The position numbers were made by a program, and so were the translations under genes. This document shows positions 1 to 6,511 of a stretch of 36,019 bases of DNA, in pieces. This DNA is from Pseudomonadota bacterium (GTDB lineage Bacteria; Pseudomonadota; Alphaproteobacteria; Reyranellales; Reyranellaceae), in contig JAEZHS010000243.1 in the NCBI GenBank assembly GCA_023436825.1, positions 1 to 36,019 of the forward strand. Reading direction: 5' to 3'. Numbering within the stretch: the first letter of the stretch is position 1; the number at the start of each line of letters is the position of its first letter. Under the pieces are notes generated by a model that was not told the origin of the DNA, did not search any database, and saw only the letters and a program-made list of their open reading frames with translations.

Positions 1-19
1 TGATGTGTTTAAGAGACAG
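1..19 (+). other. Probable Tn5/Nextera mosaic-end adapter remnant
   Basis: These bases match the 19-bp Tn5 mosaic end used in Nextera libraries (AGATGTGTATAAGAGACAG) at 17 of 19 positions; the differences are the first base and base 9. It sits exactly at the contig edge, where untrimmed adapter is expected. It is most likely not genomic, so sequence upstream of about base 20 should not be used for biology. Confidence 0.85.
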
Positions 20-23
20 CTCT

Positions 24-60
24 TGATTCATGAGCGCGCAGGATGCGCGCGGTGCGGAAG
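24..60 (+). repeat. Partial copy of the dispersed palindromic repeat
   Basis: Bases 28-60 match the right half of the element at 4644-4696 with three mismatches, at 40, 44 and 54. The left half is missing because the contig starts here. The copy runs into the start of the methyltransferase reading frame and supplies its first codons (MSAQDARGAE). The complete copy at 4644-4696 would likewise read MSARDARGPE, so these residues come from the repeat and not from the enzyme family. Confidence 0.7.
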
Positions 61-1109
61 ACCATGATGCTGGCTGCCCCGGCGACGGTTTTCTGGAATA
101 TAACCAGGAGGTGACACGGATCGCCGCCCAGCTCGCGCCCCAGCGCAGCACGCAGTATTCCAACCTGGCGCGCGATCTCGCGGAGCCGGAGTTGCTGGCG
201 TCGCCTATCGGCCAAGGATTGCGGGACGTGTCGCTGCGCAGCATCGCGGGCCAGGACTATCTGCTGTTCGACCTGCCCGGTCCGCTCACCGACGAGACGG
301 TCGGTCTGCTGGCGGGCATGGCAATGATCGGCAGCGTCTTCGAAATGTTCGATTCGATCGGCGACGTCGCCGGGCCGTTGCTGCGTCCGGTCCCGGCAGT
401 GCATCCGGCCTTCATCTCGCCCGACATGGCGGCGACGCGGCGTTACAAGGGCAAGACCAACGAGGCCTTCACGCACTTCCTTTGCAACATGGCGAAGTAC
501 GCGTCGGATTTTCACGGCAGCGACTGGTCGACGCTCGATGTCGTCGATCCGCTGTGCGGCGGCGGGACCACGTTGTTCACGGCCCTGTCGCTCGGCGCCG
601 ATGTCGCCGGCCTCGACGCCGATCGCAGCGACATCGAGAGCACGGCGACGTTCATCACGCAATATTGCCGCGAGAACCGCATCGCGCTCGCCGTCAAGGA
701 GGAGCGCCTGCGCAAGCTGAATGCGCGCCGCTGGCTCTTCCAGATCGGCCGCGACGATCAGCGGCGCTGCATGCTGGCCCATGGCAATGCCGCACGTACC
801 CGCGACCTGCTCGCGGGATTCGGACGACCGCACCTGATCGTCACCGACCTGCCCTATGGCATCCAGCACAGCGGTCCGCTGCACGGCCTGCTCGCCGATT
901 GCCTGCCCGGCTGGGCGGAGCTGCTGCTAGCCGGCGGTGCCATCGCCTTCTCGTGGGATTCGACCCGGCTCGATCGGGAGGAGATGATGGCGCTGGTCGG
1001 CAAGGTCGCCGACCTGGAGGTCGTCAACCGGCCTCCCTACGATCGCGTGGCGCATCGGGTCGATCGCGTCATCAAACGGCGGGATGTGCTGGTCGCGCGA
1101 CGACGTTAG
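30..1109 (+). CDS. TRM11-like / UPF0020-type SAM-dependent methyltransferase
   Basis: The product is a predicted cytoplasmic nucleic-acid methyltransferase of the Rossmann class. Residues 173-181 (DPLCGGGTT) form the SAM-binding motif I as in UPF0020/TRM11 proteins, D197 is in place for the ribose-binding acidic residue, and residues 273-277 (DLPYG) match motif IV, the (D/N)PPY-type catalytic loop of amino-group methyltransferases. The N-terminal ~150 residues could hold the substrate-binding part but I recognise no THUMP domain. The start is uncertain: an in-frame stop at 24-26 makes ATG 30 the first possible start, but it lies in a palindromic repeat, and a perfect SD at 106-114 points to a start near 120. 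The likely substrate is tRNA or another RNA; a DNA N6/N4 methylase is the alternative. It is followed 22 bases later by an LLM oxidoreductase on the same strand. Confidence 0.7.
   Translation: MSAQDARGAEDHDAGCPGDGFLEYNQEVTRIAAQLAPQRSTQYSNLARDLAEPELLASPIGQGLRDVSLRSIAGQDYLLFDLPGPLTDETVGLLAGMAMIGSVFEMFDSIGDVAGPLLRPVPAVHPAFISPDMAATRRYKGKTNEAFTHFLCNMAKYASDFHGSDWSTLDVVDPLCGGGTTLFTALSLGADVAGLDADRSDIESTATFITQYCRENRIALAVKEERLRKLNARRWLFQIGRDDQRRCMLAHGNAARTRDLLAGFGRPHLIVTDLPYGIQHSGPLHGLLADCLPGWAELLLAGGAIAFSWDSTRLDREEMMALVGKVADLEVVNRPPYDRVAHRVDRVIKRRDVLVARRR
106..114 (+). promoter_or_regulatory. Perfect Shine-Dalgarno inside the annotated methyltransferase frame
   Basis: AGGAGGTGA is a full match to the 16S rRNA anti-SD. 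The in-frame GTG at 111 overlaps it and is too close to use it. The in-frame codon at the ideal distance is ATC at 120. Either a rare ATC start or a base error (ATG read as ATC) would place the true start of the methyltransferase at 120 rather than 30. Confidence 0.4.
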
Positions 1110-1131
1110 AGTGCGCGTGGAGGAAACGGCG

Positions 1132-2133
1132 ATGAAGCTCGGTCTCTTCATGAACACCCAGTGGCGGCAGGGCGCCGATCTCGGTCCGGAGCTCAGGAAT
1201 CTGATTGAGCAGGTGCGTGTCGCCAAGGCAAGCGGGCTTGCCTCGGTGATGGTCGGCCAGCATTTCCTGTCGAGTCCGGTGCAGATGTTCCAGGCCATGC
1301 CGCTGCTGGCGCGACTGGCGGCCGAGGCCGAGGGCATGCGACTTGGCCCGGGCCTGTTGCTGTTGCCGCTGCTCAATCCGGTGATCGTCGCCGAGGAGAC
1401 GGCGACGCTCGACTGGCTGACGGGCGGCAACGCCATCATCGGCCTCGGCCTGGGCTATCGTCCGGAGGAGTTCGATTCCATCGGCGTGCCCATCAAGCAG
1501 CGCGTGTCGCGCTTCGTCGAGGGCGTCGAGGTGATCCGCAAGCTGTGGCGCGACGACGTCGTCGAGCATCGCGGCCGTTACCATACGCTCAGCAAGGTGC
1601 AGGCGAGCCTGAAACCCAAGCAGCCCGGCGGCCCGCCGATCTGGATGGCGGGCGACTCGGAGGCGCCGGTCGCGCGCGCCGCCAAGCTCGCCGACGCCTG
1701 GATGCCGTCGCCGCTGGTGAGCGAGGAGGGCGTGAAGAAGCTCGGCGCTCTGTTCCGAGAGACGCGCGCCGCGGCCGGACTGGCGCCGGCGAAGGAGTTC
1801 CCGATCATCCGCGAGTGCCATGTCGGCAGCGGCACCGGCAAGGCCCTGGACGAGGTGCGCGAGCCGCTGTCCTTCAAGTACGAGGCCTATGCCAGCTGGG
1901 GCAGCGCGTCGGGCTTCGTGCCCGGCGATCGCATCCGCGCCGACTTCGACAAGTTCGCCGCCCACCGCTTCATCATCGGCTCGCAGAACGAGGTGGTCGA
2001 GCAGATCGGCCGCTACGGCGAGCGCACCGGCACCGACCATATGCTGTTGCGCGTGCAGTGGCCGGGACTGGACCAGAAGGCGGCCGTGCGCACCCTCGAA
2101 CGGCTGGGCCGCGTCATCGAACAACTAGGTTGA
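1132..2133 (+). CDS. LLM-class flavin-dependent oxidoreductase (luciferase-like)
   Basis: A 333-residue protein of the bacterial luciferase-like monooxygenase family, which uses reduced FMN or F420 in a TIM-barrel fold. The N-terminus MKLGLFMNTQ is a typical first strand of this family. Further family signatures are the segment containing GGNAIIGLGLGYRPEEF (around residues 100-116), with the usual hydrophobic-Gly-x-Gly run, and the GGPPIWMAGDSE segment (around 165-175). I chose ATG 1132 over the upstream frame start at 1084 because GGAGGAAA at 1119-1126 sits 5 bases before it and because family homology starts there. The substrate cannot be read from sequence. The hydroxyacid dehydrogenase follows 7 bases after the stop, so the two are probably co-transcribed. 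Confidence 0.88.
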   Translation: MKLGLFMNTQWRQGADLGPELRNLIEQVRVAKASGLASVMVGQHFLSSPVQMFQAMPLLARLAAEAEGMRLGPGLLLLPLLNPVIVAEETATLDWLTGGNAIIGLGLGYRPEEFDSIGVPIKQRVSRFVEGVEVIRKLWRDDVVEHRGRYHTLSKVQASLKPKQPGGPPIWMAGDSEAPVARAAKLADAWMPSPLVSEEGVKKLGALFRETRAAAGLAPAKEFPIIRECHVGSGTGKALDEVREPLSFKYEAYASWGSASGFVPGDRIRADFDKFAAHRFIIGSQNEVVEQIGRYGERTGTDHMLLRVQWPGLDQKAAVRTLERLGRVIEQLG

Positions 2134-2140
2134 GAGTGTG

Positions 2141-3043
2141 ATGCCCAAGACTTTGTTCATCGATTCGACACCCGACATCGACAGCGTCTGGAAGAGGGTC
2201 CATGGACCCGACGACATCCCGGTCAAGGTCAACATGGGGGCGGTGGCCGCCGAGGCCATTCCGAAGCTGATCGAGGGCTACGACACCGTCATCAACGATG
2301 CGACCTACTTCAACGAAGAGACGCTGAAGCGCTGCACCGGCCTGAAGCACATCGTGTTCCTGGGGACGGGTGCTGCGAGTTTCGTCGATCTTGCGGCGGC
2401 CGCGAAGCTCGGCATGAAGGTCTCGACCATCTCGGGCTACGGAGACACGACGGTGGCCGAGCATGCCATGGGCCTGGTGTTCGCCGCGGCCCGCCACATC
2501 GGCACCATGCACTCCCTGGTGCGCAACGGCGGCTGGCGGCCGATGCAGGGCATGGAGCTGCGCGGCAAGACGATCGGCATCGTCGGCCTGGGCGGCATCG
2601 GTCGCGAGATGGCCCGCATCGCCTCGGGCATCGGCTTGAAGGTCGTGGCCTGGAACCGCTCGCCGCGTCCCGATGCCAAGGTGCCGATGGTGAGCATCGA
2701 CGAGCTCCTGCAGCAGTCCGACATTGTGAGCTTGCATCTTGGCCTCAACGACCAGACACGGGGCTTCCTCGACCGGACCAAGCTGAAGAAAGCGAAGAAG
2801 GGTGTCATCGTCATCAATACCGCTCGCGCCGGCGTTGTCGACGAGCCGGCCCTGATCGAACTGCTGAAGTCCGGCCATGTTGGTCACTACGCAACCGACG
2901 TGTTCGCCAAGGAACCGGTCGATCCCAACGACCCGCTGCTCAAGCTCGACAACGTCACCCTGACGGCGCACGCGGGCTACAACACGCCGGAAGCGGCGAT
3001 GACCATGTACCGCCGCGCCATCGATCTGGCGAAGGCGGGCTGA
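2141..3043 (+). CDS. D-2-hydroxyacid dehydrogenase, NAD(P)-binding
   Basis: A 300-residue member of the D-isomer-specific 2-hydroxyacid dehydrogenase family, which reversibly reduces 2-oxoacids to D-2-hydroxyacids in the cytoplasm. The nucleotide-binding motif GLGGIG is at residues 149-154 and the basic/polar run WNRSP follows at 171-175, at the end of the second strand where NAD/NADP choice is set. The catalytic triad is present: R229 (NTARAG), E258 (FAKEP) and H277 (TAHAG). The length is slightly shorter than the usual 310-340 residues, at the C-terminus. GTG 2138 is also in frame directly before ATG 2141. Only 7 bases separate it from the LLM gene, suggesting one transcript. Glyoxylate/hydroxypyruvate reductase and phosphoglycerate dehydrogenase are possible activities that I cannot separate. 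Confidence 0.9.
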   Translation: MPKTLFIDSTPDIDSVWKRVHGPDDIPVKVNMGAVAAEAIPKLIEGYDTVINDATYFNEETLKRCTGLKHIVFLGTGAASFVDLAAAAKLGMKVSTISGYGDTTVAEHAMGLVFAAARHIGTMHSLVRNGGWRPMQGMELRGKTIGIVGLGGIGREMARIASGIGLKVVAWNRSPRPDAKVPMVSIDELLQQSDIVSLHLGLNDQTRGFLDRTKLKKAKKGVIVINTARAGVVDEPALIELLKSGHVGHYATDVFAKEPVDPNDPLLKLDNVTLTAHAGYNTPEAAMTMYRRAIDLAKAG

Positions 3044-3161
3044 CTACGGCGGGGGATGGGTTGGCTGGGGACGATATGCCTGCGCTGCTGGCACCGGTGC
3101 TCGACCCGGACAGTTTTTGCGCCGTATGGGCCGTATTGGCACGCAGAAACTAGAACCGTGG

Positions 3162-3189
3162 TTGACTTTTGTGGAACTTAAGTTATATT
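3162..3189 (+). promoter_or_regulatory. Sigma70-like promoter in the convergent gap
   Basis: TTGACT (3162-3167), a 16-bp spacer and TATATT (3184-3189) give five of six and four of six consensus bases. The flanks are AT-rich compared with the rest of the window. No confident gene starts downstream, so it may drive a small RNA or the short frame at 3361. Confidence 0.45.
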
Positions 3190-3195
3190 GGCTTC

Positions 3196-3280
3196 GCGCT
3201 CGCCCCATGGCGGCTCTGCTCTATGCATCGTTTATCCGATACCATCGCGCCCGGCGGCAGCCCTGCCGGGGCCAGGTTTT
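3196..3280 (+). ncRNA. Possible small RNA, about 85 nt
   Basis: The expected transcription start is about 7 bases after the TATATT box. A hairpin at 3256-3269 (CGGCAG / CTGCCG with a 2-base loop, extendable by CCC/GGG across a 2-base bulge) is followed after a few bases by TTTT at 3277-3280, resembling a weak Rho-independent terminator. The frame across it has no protein features. No known RNA family is recognised; the assignment rests only on the promoter and terminator. Confidence 0.18.
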
Positions 3281-3360
3281 CGTCGTCTCAAGCGAAGCAG
3301 TCCCGTTTTTGAGGAAACGAGCGGCGGTTCGGGTCGGGCGAGTGAAAACGGCCGGCGGAA

Positions 3361-3489
3361 ATGCCGAAATTCAAAAAGGCCGAAGATTCAATGGCTTCGC
3401 CGATGTTTGCGGGTCTGCCGAAATCCGACGAAATTCACGCCGGCCAGCGCTCGACGAGCTACTGGCTTCCGTCATCGATCAGGTCCTAA
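3361..3489 (+). CDS. Possible 42-residue small protein, unknown function
   Basis: An ATG at 3361 preceded by GGCGGA opens a 42-codon frame ending in TAA at 3487-3489. The predicted peptide starts MPKFKKAEDSMASPMFAGLP and is basic at its N-terminus, with no membrane segment or signal peptide. Codon use is acceptable but less GC-biased than in the neighbouring genes. It lies downstream of the promoter-like sequence at 3162. I recognise no family. It may equally be a chance frame in a non-coding stretch. Confidence 0.2.
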   Translation: MPKFKKAEDSMASPMFAGLPKSDEIHAGQRSTSYWLPSSIRS

Positions 3490-3543
3490 TGCCACAGCCC
3501 CATACATAGTGGGTCGGCTTCCGAGGCACCCCTACGACCTCTG

Positions 3544-3570
3544 TCGGAAACCTCGGAAACCCCGGAAACC
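3544..3570 (+). repeat. 9-bp tandem repeat, three units
   Basis: TCGGAAACC occurs twice in tandem (3544-3552 and 3553-3561), followed by CCGGAAACC (3562-3570). The 9-bp period would preserve reading frame (R/S-K-P type repeats) but no convincing gene covers it. It could be a protein-binding iteron or simple slippage product. Confidence 0.7.
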
Positions 3571-3663
3571 TCCGCCAGCAATGACAGCATTGCATGCACT
3601 TGACCCTCGACGCGCTGGAAGGATCGTCCTTCAGCCAGCCCAAGCCGCGCTTGCGGAAGATGC

Positions 3664-4623
3664 TTACTCCTTCAGGTTCACCTTCTTGCCGACCTCGATC
3701 CATTGGTTGACCAGGGCGTCGGTCTGCTTCTGGTGCTCCTCCGGCGTGCTGGCGATGGTCTGGTAGCCGCGTTCGGCGAGCTGCTTGGCGACCTCCGGAT
3801 CGCGCATCACCTCGGAGACGGCGTCGCGCAGCGCGCGGCGGATCTCGATGGGGGTACCCGGCGGGGCATGCAGACCCCAGACGCTCGAGACATCGGCACC
3901 CTCCAGGCCGCTTTCCTTGAAGGTGGGCACGTCGGGCACGGCGGGGTCGCGCTTGTCGCCGGTGATGGCGATGGGCCGGACCTTGCCGTCCTTGATGTAG
4001 GGCGGCGCCGAGGCGAGCCCGCCATACTGCATGGAGACATGGCCGCCCAGGAGCGCGATCAGCGCCTGACCCGACGACTTGAAGGGGACATGGGTGATGT
4101 TGATACCGGCCTTGAGGTTCACCATCACGCCCATGAGATGGGTCGAGGAGCCGACACCGCCCGAGGCGAAGGTAAGGTTGGTCTTTTTCGCGAGCTCGAT
4201 CAGTTCGGCCATGGTCTTCGCCGGCACGCTGGGATGCACGATCAGGAGCACCGGCGCCTGCGCCAGCATGGTGATGGCGCTGAAACCCTTCAGCGTATCG
4301 TAGGGCAGCGAATCGAGGATCGCAGGGTTCTGGTAGAAGGAGTTGTCGGTCAGCAGCAGCGTGTAGCCGTCGGGCTTGGCCTTGGTGACGATGTTGGCGC
4401 CCATCACGGCCGCCGCGTCGGGCCGGTTGTCGACGATGACGGACACGCCGAGCTTCTTCTCCAGGGCAGGCTGCAGCAGCCGCGCCAGGATGTCCGATCC
4501 GCCGCCCGGCGCGCGCGGCACGACGAGCTTGAGGGGTTCCGTGGGGAACTTGGGCTGCGCATGGGCGCTGCCTGCTATCAGAAGCCCCGCTGCCGTCGCG
4601 AGCAGCCTGCGTTTGCCGATCAT
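3664..4623 (-). CDS. Bug/TctC-family periplasmic substrate-binding receptor
   Basis: A 319-residue extracytoplasmic solute receptor of the tripartite tricarboxylate transporter (Bug) family, which binds carboxylates or small amides in the periplasm. Residues 1-22 are a Sec signal peptide ending AHA before Q23. The family ligand-loop motif follows at about residues 34-45 (VVPRAPGGGSDI), then PDGYTLL near 84-90 and the THVPFKSSGQA segment near 170-180. An SD (GAAGGGGG) lies 5 bases before the ATG. No TctA or TctB membrane gene is in the window, so it is an orphan receptor, as is common for this expanded family. It sits 78 bases downstream of the racemase gene on the same strand with a palindromic repeat between them, so it is probably the last gene of that operon or is expressed through a leaky hairpin. 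Confidence 0.93.
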   Translation of the reverse strand: MIGKRRLLATAAGLLIAGSAHAQPKFPTEPLKLVVPRAPGGGSDILARLLQPALEKKLGVSVIVDNRPDAAAVMGANIVTKAKPDGYTLLLTDNSFYQNPAILDSLPYDTLKGFSAITMLAQAPVLLIVHPSVPAKTMAELIELAKKTNLTFASGGVGSSTHLMGVMVNLKAGINITHVPFKSSGQALIALLGGHVSMQYGGLASAPPYIKDGKVRPIAITGDKRDPAVPDVPTFKESGLEGADVSSVWGLHAPPGTPIEIRRALRDAVSEVMRDPEVAKQLAERGYQTIASTPEEHQKQTDALVNQWIEVGKKVNLKE

Positions 4624-4643
4624 CTATGCCCCCTTCATGCTCC

Positions 4644-4696
4644 TCCGGACCGCGCGCTCATGATCATGAGCGCGCGGGACGCGCGCGGTCCGGAAG
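4644..4696. repeat. Complete palindromic intergenic repeat (nested hairpins)
   Basis: Outer arms TCCGGACCGCGCG (4644-4656) and CGCGCGGTCCGGA (4682-4694) are perfect inverted repeats. Nested inside is a perfect 28-bp palindrome at 4650-4677 centred on TCATGA|TCATGA. The two pairings are mutually exclusive. The same element is found partially at 24-60 and 35993-36019. It lies between the racemase and Bug receptor genes, where a REP-like hairpin could stabilise the upstream mRNA or lower downstream expression. Confidence 0.85.
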
Positions 4697-4701
4697 GAAG
4701 A

Positions 4702-5553
4702 CTAAAACACCTTCCTGCGCCGCCATTTGGTTGGCCGCTCGCTGGGAAAGGCGAGCGCGCTGGCGTCGACGCCGAGATCGACCAGCATCTTGGCGACCTG
4801 GATCGCCGCGCGTGCGCCCTCGAGCACCGGCACGTCCCAGCCGCTCTCCTGCAACCGCTTCTGCAGCAGCGGCTGCATCCAGAAGGCGGCCGAGCAGCCC
4901 AGGATGATCGTGTCGGCGCCGTCTTCCTCGATGGCGGCGATCGATTCCGCGACCGCCGCATCCAGCATGTCCGAGGTGCCGCTCTGCAGCGCGCGGTCGC
5001 GCTCGACATTGATCGGCCGGTCGTTGGGATGGTTGGGCGTGGGCAACGGGAAGTTGACGTTGCGGATCGAGGCGCATCGATCGGTCATGCGGTACTGCAC
5101 CACCAGATGGTACATCTGCATGTTGTGAGATTCGGAGATGTCGACGATCGAGAACTTGTTGCCTAGAAGCCCGGCGATGTGCATCTGGGCATGCGCGGAG
5201 CTGGTGACCGGAATGCGGTACTGCCGGCTGATCTCGCGCGATTCCATGTAGCCCGGATCGCCGCCGCCCAGCAGCACGATGGCGTTGTACTTGCCGCTGG
5301 CGCAGGCCTCGCGCACCAGCGGCAGCCGGTTGTGGCCGACCGACATGAACGCTTCCCTGGTCGTCACCGGGAAGTTGCCGTGCGTGGCGAGCGCGCCGGG
5401 ATTGAGGTCCCAGTCGATGTCGGCGAGGAACGGCTTCAGGTCCTCGTAGTTGTAGACCTGCGTCTCCTTCGGGCCGGTGTAGGAGCGCATGGCGAAGTCG
5501 TTGCCGGGCGCCAGGCTGAAGGCGTTGATCAGCAGGAATCGATACTTGCTCAT
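4702..5553 (-). CDS. Asp/Glu/hydantoin racemase-family protein lacking one catalytic Cys
   Basis: A 283-residue cytoplasmic protein of the two-domain Asp/Glu racemase superfamily, closest in pattern to the hydantoin/allantoin racemase branch. The second active-site segment LGCSAAFWM carries C220. The first segment, LLGGGDPGYM (residues 94-103), aligns with the family's ACFGDPG but has Gly at position 96 where the first catalytic Cys is expected. A two-base racemase mechanism is therefore doubtful; a one-Cys isomerase, decarboxylase or amide-cleaving role is possible, as in arylmalonate decarboxylase, which has a single Cys. The gene begins 7 bases after the second deacetylase and is last in a tight four-gene run. 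Its position beside PuuE-like deacetylases suggests breakdown of a cyclic ureide or imide. Confidence 0.82.
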   Translation of the reverse strand: MSKYRFLLINAFSLAPGNDFAMRSYTGPKETQVYNYEDLKPFLADIDWDLNPGALATHGNFPVTTREAFMSVGHNRLPLVREACASGKYNAIVLLGGGDPGYMESREISRQYRIPVTSSAHAQMHIAGLLGNKFSIVDISESHNMQMYHLVVQYRMTDRCASIRNVNFPLPTPNHPNDRPINVERDRALQSGTSDMLDAAVAESIAAIEEDGADTIILGCSAAFWMQPLLQKRLQESGWDVPVLEGARAAIQVAKMLVDLGVDASALAFPSERPTKWRRRKVF

Positions 5554-5560
5554 GTCAGTC

Positions 5561-6499
5561 TCAGCTCAGGCTTCCGGGGTAGTCGCGCCAGATCGACGGC
5601 TCGAGCTTCAGGTGCGTCGCGGCGGGGAAGGTTTTCAACCAGTGCCGCGCACACTCTTCGCTCGTGGCGTACCACAGCTCGGGCAGGCCGCGCGCATGGT
5701 CGAGGAACTGCTCCAGCACGTGCAGGCGGTTGGGCCAGCCGATGGCATGCGGATGCAGCACCATGGAGAACTGCCGGCCGCGCTTGTACTGCGCGTCGAG
5801 CTCGGCCTTCCAGTTGCGGAAGAGCGAATCGGGATTCTCCAGCCCCGTGCCCTTCTTGGGGAACAGCAGGAAGAACTGGTCGTCGAAGTGATAGTAGTAG
5901 GGCAGGGTGAGGATGTTGCGGCGGCTGGCGAAGTCGCACACCCAGTAGTGCGGCAGGTCGTCGGCCAGGCCGTTGCCGAAATAGTCGTAGCCCGCCTCGA
6001 TCAGAAGATCGATCGTGTTGGGGCTGACCGCACCGCCGGCGAACTTGTCGCTCTGCCGCGGCAGGGAGAACCAGCCCGACGGTCGCCTGCCGGCGACTTT
6101 GGCAAGGGTCGCCGTGGTGCGTTCCAGCCGCGCGCGCTCCTCGTCGCGGCTGAGCGTGCTCACGTCCTCGTGCTTGAAGCCGTGGGCGGCGATCTCGTGG
6201 CCTTCGTCACGCAGGCGACGCACCGTGTCGCCATGGATCTCGGCGATTACCGCGGGCACCGCGAAGGTCGCCTTGACGCCGTAGCGCTTCAGGGCGCCGC
6301 AGAGCTCACGCAGGCCGCCATGCATGCCGAAATAGGCGTCGGGCGTGGTGAGGTCCTGCGGCGCGATGCCGTCAGGCCCGCTCGCCGGTGCGAGGTCGAC
6401 GACGACGCGGAAGCAGCAGCGCTTGCCGTCGGGCCAGCGCACGTCGGAGTCGAGCAGGGTCCGCTCGTCACTGATCGTGTAGCGTTCTTTCCAGGGCAT
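5561..6499 (-). CDS. Polysaccharide deacetylase-family (NodB/PuuE-like) hydrolase
   Basis: A 312-residue NodB-fold metal-dependent hydrolase of the cytoplasmic PuuE-like subgroup, some members of which open cyclic amides (allantoinase) rather than deacetylate sugars. The metal-binding set is visible: D35 in VVVDLAP (motif 1) and H106 and H110 in AAHGFKHED (motif 2, HxxxH). A late LHPHAIGW segment fits the catalytic-base His motif. There is no signal peptide, arguing against action on cell-wall or chitin-like polymers. The SD AGGAGCG lies 7 bases before the ATG. It is a diverged paralogue of the next upstream gene (6512-7405), from which it is separated by 12 bases. The two may form a heteromeric enzyme or act on successive substrates. 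Confidence 0.88.
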   Translation of the reverse strand: MPWKERYTISDERTLLDSDVRWPDGKRCCFRVVVDLAPASGPDGIAPQDLTTPDAYFGMHGGLRELCGALKRYGVKATFAVPAVIAEIHGDTVRRLRDEGHEIAAHGFKHEDVSTLSRDEERARLERTTATLAKVAGRRPSGWFSLPRQSDKFAGGAVSPNTIDLLIEAGYDYFGNGLADDLPHYWVCDFASRRNILTLPYYYHFDDQFFLLFPKKGTGLENPDSLFRNWKAELDAQYKRGRQFSMVLHPHAIGWPNRLHVLEQFLDHARGLPELWYATSEECARHWLKTFPAATHLKLEPSIWRDYPGSLS

Positions 6500-6511
6500 G
6501 GCGTGTCGCTC

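Larger units (their letters stand above)
3044..3663. other. 620-base gap between convergent genes, no confident protein gene
   Basis: Base composition here is visibly less GC-rich and the long frames present lack recognisable protein features. It holds a promoter-like pair at 3162-3189, a hairpin followed by TTTT at 3250-3280, a 42-codon frame at 3361-3489 and a 9-bp tandem repeat at 3544-3570. The flanking hydroxyacid dehydrogenase (+) and Bug receptor (-) converge on it, so it needs no promoter for either of them, which makes the promoter-like sequence notable. Confidence 0.6.

Noticed and set aside
9..884. Minus-strand frame opposite the methyltransferase gene
   Set aside because: The opposite strand carries clear methyltransferase motifs; this frame has none and runs into the adapter-like end.
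3188..3766. 192-codon plus-strand frame in the gap, overlapping the Bug receptor gene
   Set aside because: It overlaps the end of a confident minus-strand gene, has low-quality composition and crosses the 9-bp repeat; it shows no domain.
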